In this document: positions 61,717 through 64,000 of the stretch, in pieces
How positions within the stretch are numbered: the stretch's first letter is position 1
How the letters are laid out: every line of letters starts with the position of its first letter
NCBI GenBank assembly: GCA_027622195.1
Contig: JAQBZO010000002.1
Location: 62,001-126,000, forward strand
DNA: 64,000 nt
Direction of reading: 5' to 3'
From: Planctomycetota bacterium
GTDB lineage: Bacteria > Planctomycetota > Phycisphaerae > Phycisphaerales > SM1A02
Notes under the pieces: generated by a model
Seen by the model: the letters and a program-made list of their open reading frames with translations, nothing else
Told to the model about the DNA's origin: nothing
Database searches by the model: none
Translations under genes and position numbers: made by a program

Positions 61717-62541
61717 ATGCGAAAGCGCAGCGGATCATCCTCTGAGAGCCCGATGTCCTTCTTTAGTTTTCAGGACATCGTGGCTGGTGTTCTCGGCATC
61801 ATGATTCTGGTGGCGCTGTTGCTTGCGCTCGATCCATTGTCGGACAAGATTGAACCAGTATCTCCCGCGAAGTCTGCGGCGCAGAGTGCCGCGGATGCTG
61901 AGGCGGTCAAGAAGGCACGCGAGACGCTCGAGAAGATTCAAGAGCAGATCAAGTCTGCCGCCGAGGCATTGGCAAACGCGCAAGTCGGTGAGCCGATCGA
62001 ATTGGAGGAAGTCGAGCGCGTGGAGGTGCTCGCTCGCGAAACAATGGACCGCGTTGTCCTCGTTCGGGCCGAGGAAAAGGTTGTTCAGCAAAGCGTGACC
62101 GATGCCACAAAGCGGGTGGCGAAGGAAACGAAGGCACTTCAATCCATCGAGGAGACCGTCGCCAAAGCTCGGAAGGATGTTGAACTCGCCGAACGCCGCG
62201 CGCGCGTGCAGTACAGACCAGGAGATCGGTTTGAGCGGAGACCACTCTTGGTGGAACTCGGTTCATCGTTCATCAGAATGGGAATCCTCTCGACCGACAA
62301 TGTGCCTATGAAGGAATTCGATGGAGGGCAAGGCGAAGACACCGCGCTCCTGACTCAGGCTTCCAACACCCACCCATCGAGCGATTGGTACTTGCTTTTT
62401 GTCTTGCATCCTGGAACAGAAACTCGGTTCGAGTCGTCGATGCGAGAGTGGTACGGCCGCGGATACGAAGTGGGATGGCAACTCTGGGACCCATCGAACG
62501 GCAGCATCTTTGATGATCCAGCCCAAGCGGGGCAACCATGA
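61717..62541 (+). CDS. ExbD/MotB-like single-pass subunit A
   Basis: A 274-residue protein, SD AAGGA five bases before ATG 61717. A short basic N-terminus, Asp20 at the edge of a single helix (about 19-39, SFFSFQDIVAGVLGIMILVALLLAL), a coiled coil (about 45-170) and a C-terminal alpha/beta domain (RPLLVELGSSFIRMG, DWYLLFVLHPGTETRFESSMREWYGRGYEVGW). Asp20 sits where ExbD, MotB and TolR keep the proton-carrying Asp. No OmpA-type peptidoglycan-binding domain. It shares its layout with the next product, so the two are probably distinct subunits of one stator. Confidence 0.83.
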   Translation: MRKRSGSSSESPMSFFSFQDIVAGVLGIMILVALLLALDPLSDKIEPVSPAKSAAQSAADAEAVKKARETLEKIQEQIKSAAEALANAQVGEPIELEEVERVEVLARETMDRVVLVRAEEKVVQQSVTDATKRVAKETKALQSIEETVAKARKDVELAERRARVQYRPGDRFERRPLLVELGSSFIRMGILSTDNVPMKEFDGGQGEDTALLTQASNTHPSSDWYLLFVLHPGTETRFESSMREWYGRGYEVGWQLWDPSNGSIFDDPAQAGQP

Positions 62542-63359
62542 AACGCCGACAACGACGCCGCGCATCGTCTGGATCGACCTCGTCTGATTCGTACGATCTC
62601 TTCCTCGACGCACTATGCAACGGACTCGGTGTCGTCATGTTCATCATGATGGTCGTCGTGTTGTTCGCGAGGCCGAAGGTGGGAGATGGAGGCGACGCCG
62701 AAGAGGTCGCGCGTGTCGAGGCGACGATTGCAAAAGCGCAGAGTGAACTTGACGAAATCATGGCCACGCTCGCCACGATCCCTCCCGCGGGCGACCCGGA
62801 ACTGATTCGCCGTTTCAAAGAGGCGATGGCATCCGTTGAAGCCGCTCTCAAAGAGCGCGTCGAATCGTCGAAGCGCATCGACATCGCGCGGACCCTTGTG
62901 AAACAACGGAAGAGCGAGAGCGAGGAGATCAAGTCAAAGACTGAACTCATCAAGGAAGAGCAAAATCGTCTCGCAAAGAGGATCGAGGCACTCACTTCGT
63001 CCACCGCGTTTGTGAGGACAAGTCGATGGAAGACGGATGACACGCGACCGAGTGTTCTCCTCCTCGTGTCTGGTGGACGCGTGAGCAAGCCGACGGTCGA
63101 CGCCACCACGCAGATGATTGCGCCACTTGCAGGCGTGGGAGTTCAAATCACTTCGATCGATGACGCAAAGTCCGCGGTTCAACAGTTTGTCGGAACAGTC
63201 GACTCTTCAAAGTATCGCATCGAGATTGGTGTGTGGCCCGACTCGTACGGCGGATTCAAATATCTCGAGCGGGTGCTGCAAGAACGCGGATTCACTATTC
63301 AACCGATGCCCGTCGCCGCTGGAGAATCACTGCGATCAGGTGACGGGGGATCTCAGTAG
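62538..63359 (+). CDS. ExbD/MotB-like single-pass subunit B
   Basis: A 273-residue protein with a basic N-terminus, Asp24 at the edge of a single helix (about 20-45, YDLFLDALCNGLGVVMFIMMVVVLFA), a coiled coil (about 55-165) and a C-terminal alpha/beta domain (PSVLLLVSGGRVSKPTVDATTQMI, SKYRIEIGVWPDSYGGFKYLERVLQERGFTIQPMPV). The same layout as the previous product; domain order and the closing strand-helix-strand pattern match. ATGA overlap couples it. It ends in a convergent 24-base overlap with the transporter gene. Confidence 0.83.
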   Translation: MKRRQRRRASSGSTSSDSYDLFLDALCNGLGVVMFIMMVVVLFARPKVGDGGDAEEVARVEATIAKAQSELDEIMATLATIPPAGDPELIRRFKEAMASVEAALKERVESSKRIDIARTLVKQRKSESEEIKSKTELIKEEQNRLAKRIEALTSSTAFVRTSRWKTDDTRPSVLLLVSGGRVSKPTVDATTQMIAPLAGVGVQITSIDDAKSAVQQFVGTVDSSKYRIEIGVWPDSYGGFKYLERVLQERGFTIQPMPVAAGESLRSGDGGSQ

Positions 63360-64000
63360 TCGCCGCTTCAAGTCTTTCGCGCGGTTGGGAACCTGCGCGA
63401 GTACTGCGGCAGAAAGCAAGAGTGCTGCGCCGATGTACTGCGAGGTGGAGAGTGCCTCGTCAAACCAAAACCATCCCGTGACTGCAGCGAAGAGTCCCTC
63501 GAGACTGAGCAAGATTGCCGCATGGGTGGGAGGCGCGTCGCGCTGCGCCACAGTTTGGAGAGTGAACGCAACACCTGTGGAGAGCAGTGCGCAGTAGAGG
63601 AGTGGGCCCACCGAGACCGAGAGTCCAGTCCACATTCCTTCGCTTTGGACGAATGGCGCGAGAATGAGCGATGCGATTCCAGTCACTGCAAACTGCACAA
63701 CGCTGAGCGCGATCGGATCGCTGCGAGTCGCGAACCGCGCCACGATCTGAACATGGCACGCCCACATCACGGCGCAGGCGAGAATCCACGGATCGCCAGC
63801 CTCGATGTGAGGACGACCACTCATGCTGATGAACCACAGTCCAGGAACAGCGATGGTGACGGCGAGCCATGCCGCCCATCCTGGCCGCTGACCTGCGAAG
63901 AGTCCAAGCAGTGGAACACCAACAACGTAAACGCTCGTGAGAAATCCAGCATTGCCAGTCGATGTGTGTTCAATGCCCACTTGTTGAAGGACGCTTCCGA
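63336..64000 (-). CDS. EamA family drug/metabolite transporter (5' end outside window)
   Basis: The frame stays open through base 64000, so the N-terminus is cut off; the visible part includes LQQVGIEHTSTGNAGFLTSVYVVGVPLLG, the second-half DMT repeat. About seven helices are visible. EamA proteins export small metabolites across the inner membrane. The usual ten-helix arrangement cannot be confirmed. The stop overlaps the convergent ExbD-like gene by 24 bases. Confidence 0.9.
   Translation of the reverse strand, partial: GSVLQQVGIEHTSTGNAGFLTSVYVVGVPLLGLFAGQRPGWAAWLAVTIAVPGLWFISMSGRPHIEAGDPWILACAVMWACHVQIVARFATRSDPIALSVVQFAVTGIASLILAPFVQSEGMWTGLSVSVGPLLYCALLSTGVAFTLQTVAQRDAPPTHAAILLSLEGLFAAVTGWFWFDEALSTSQYIGAALLLSAAVLAQVPNRAKDLKRRLLRSPVT

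Noticed and set aside
1-64000. CRISPR arrays, tRNA, rRNA, transposases or integrases
   Set aside because: No regularly spaced repeats, no tRNA-like cloverleaf region and no transposase motifs were seen; intergenic space is too small for most such elements.

Overview
The window reads as chromosomal DNA of a planctomycete, most likely of the Phycisphaerae type. The grounds are the family mix, inferred from recall and not from a search: a MoxR/DUF58/BatA-type cluster with very large membrane proteins, a VIT-vWA protein coupled to an ECF sigma factor, a DUF1080 lipoprotein, a DUF6677-like membrane protein, split M16 peptidase subunits and a ParB with a long N-terminal tail. Genes are densely packed, many joined by ATGA, GTGA or TAATG overlaps, and no rRNA, tRNA, insertion sequence, prophage or CRISPR array was seen.

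Layout. 1-2537 (+): the end of one amidohydrolase, a second amidohydrolase and a PDZ lipoprotein. 2518-4762 (-): dapB, a zinc-site-less M16 peptidase subunit and a small conserved protein. 4928-6652: a 33-residue lysine-rich protein with a strong terminator, a 7Fe ferredoxin and small conserved or membrane genes. 6657-12877: a DEAD-box helicase (-), then lemA, an M48 peptidase with a TerB-like tail, pcp, lipA and a PilZ gene (+). 12955-16203 (-): hpt, a PleD-like response regulator, recO and a catalytic M16 subunit. 16315-19053: a metallo-beta-lactamase, dnaA and a 361-bp gap with one perfect DnaA box, a weak oriC candidate. 19054-32028 (+): an eight-gene MoxR/vWA envelope operon. 31970-36478: comEC and trpD (-), lgt (+), a polyphosphate-glucokinase-like ROK kinase (-). 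36597-43703 (+): a Cys/Gly-rich membrane protein, a catalytic aldehyde dehydrogenase and a truncated non-catalytic partner, an ECF sigma factor and a 1231-residue VIT-vWA protein. 43709-46928 (-): a DUF1080 lipoprotein, a metallo-hydrolase, three tiny envelope proteins and deoC. 46967-51186: a beta-CASP nuclease-like protein, a STAS protein, a perfect parS site, parB and a membrane protein.

The most interesting part is 51214-63359. A membrane-tethered vWA protein is divergent from an eight-gene, almost gapless operon: a zinc-ribbon P-loop GTPase-like protein, a membrane-anchored protein whose N-terminus resembles the GTPase-associated protein GAP1 family, a secreted protein, a 955-residue membrane-anchored coiled-coil protein, a GYF-like multi-pass protein, a MotA/TolQ/ExbB-type channel subunit, and two different ExbD/MotB-like single-pass subunits with related layouts. 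I read this as one envelope-spanning machine joining GTPase signalling to an ion-driven motor. Its role (defence, envelope stress or transport) cannot be told from the sequence. The window ends in a drug/metabolite transporter (EamA) gene cut by the right edge.
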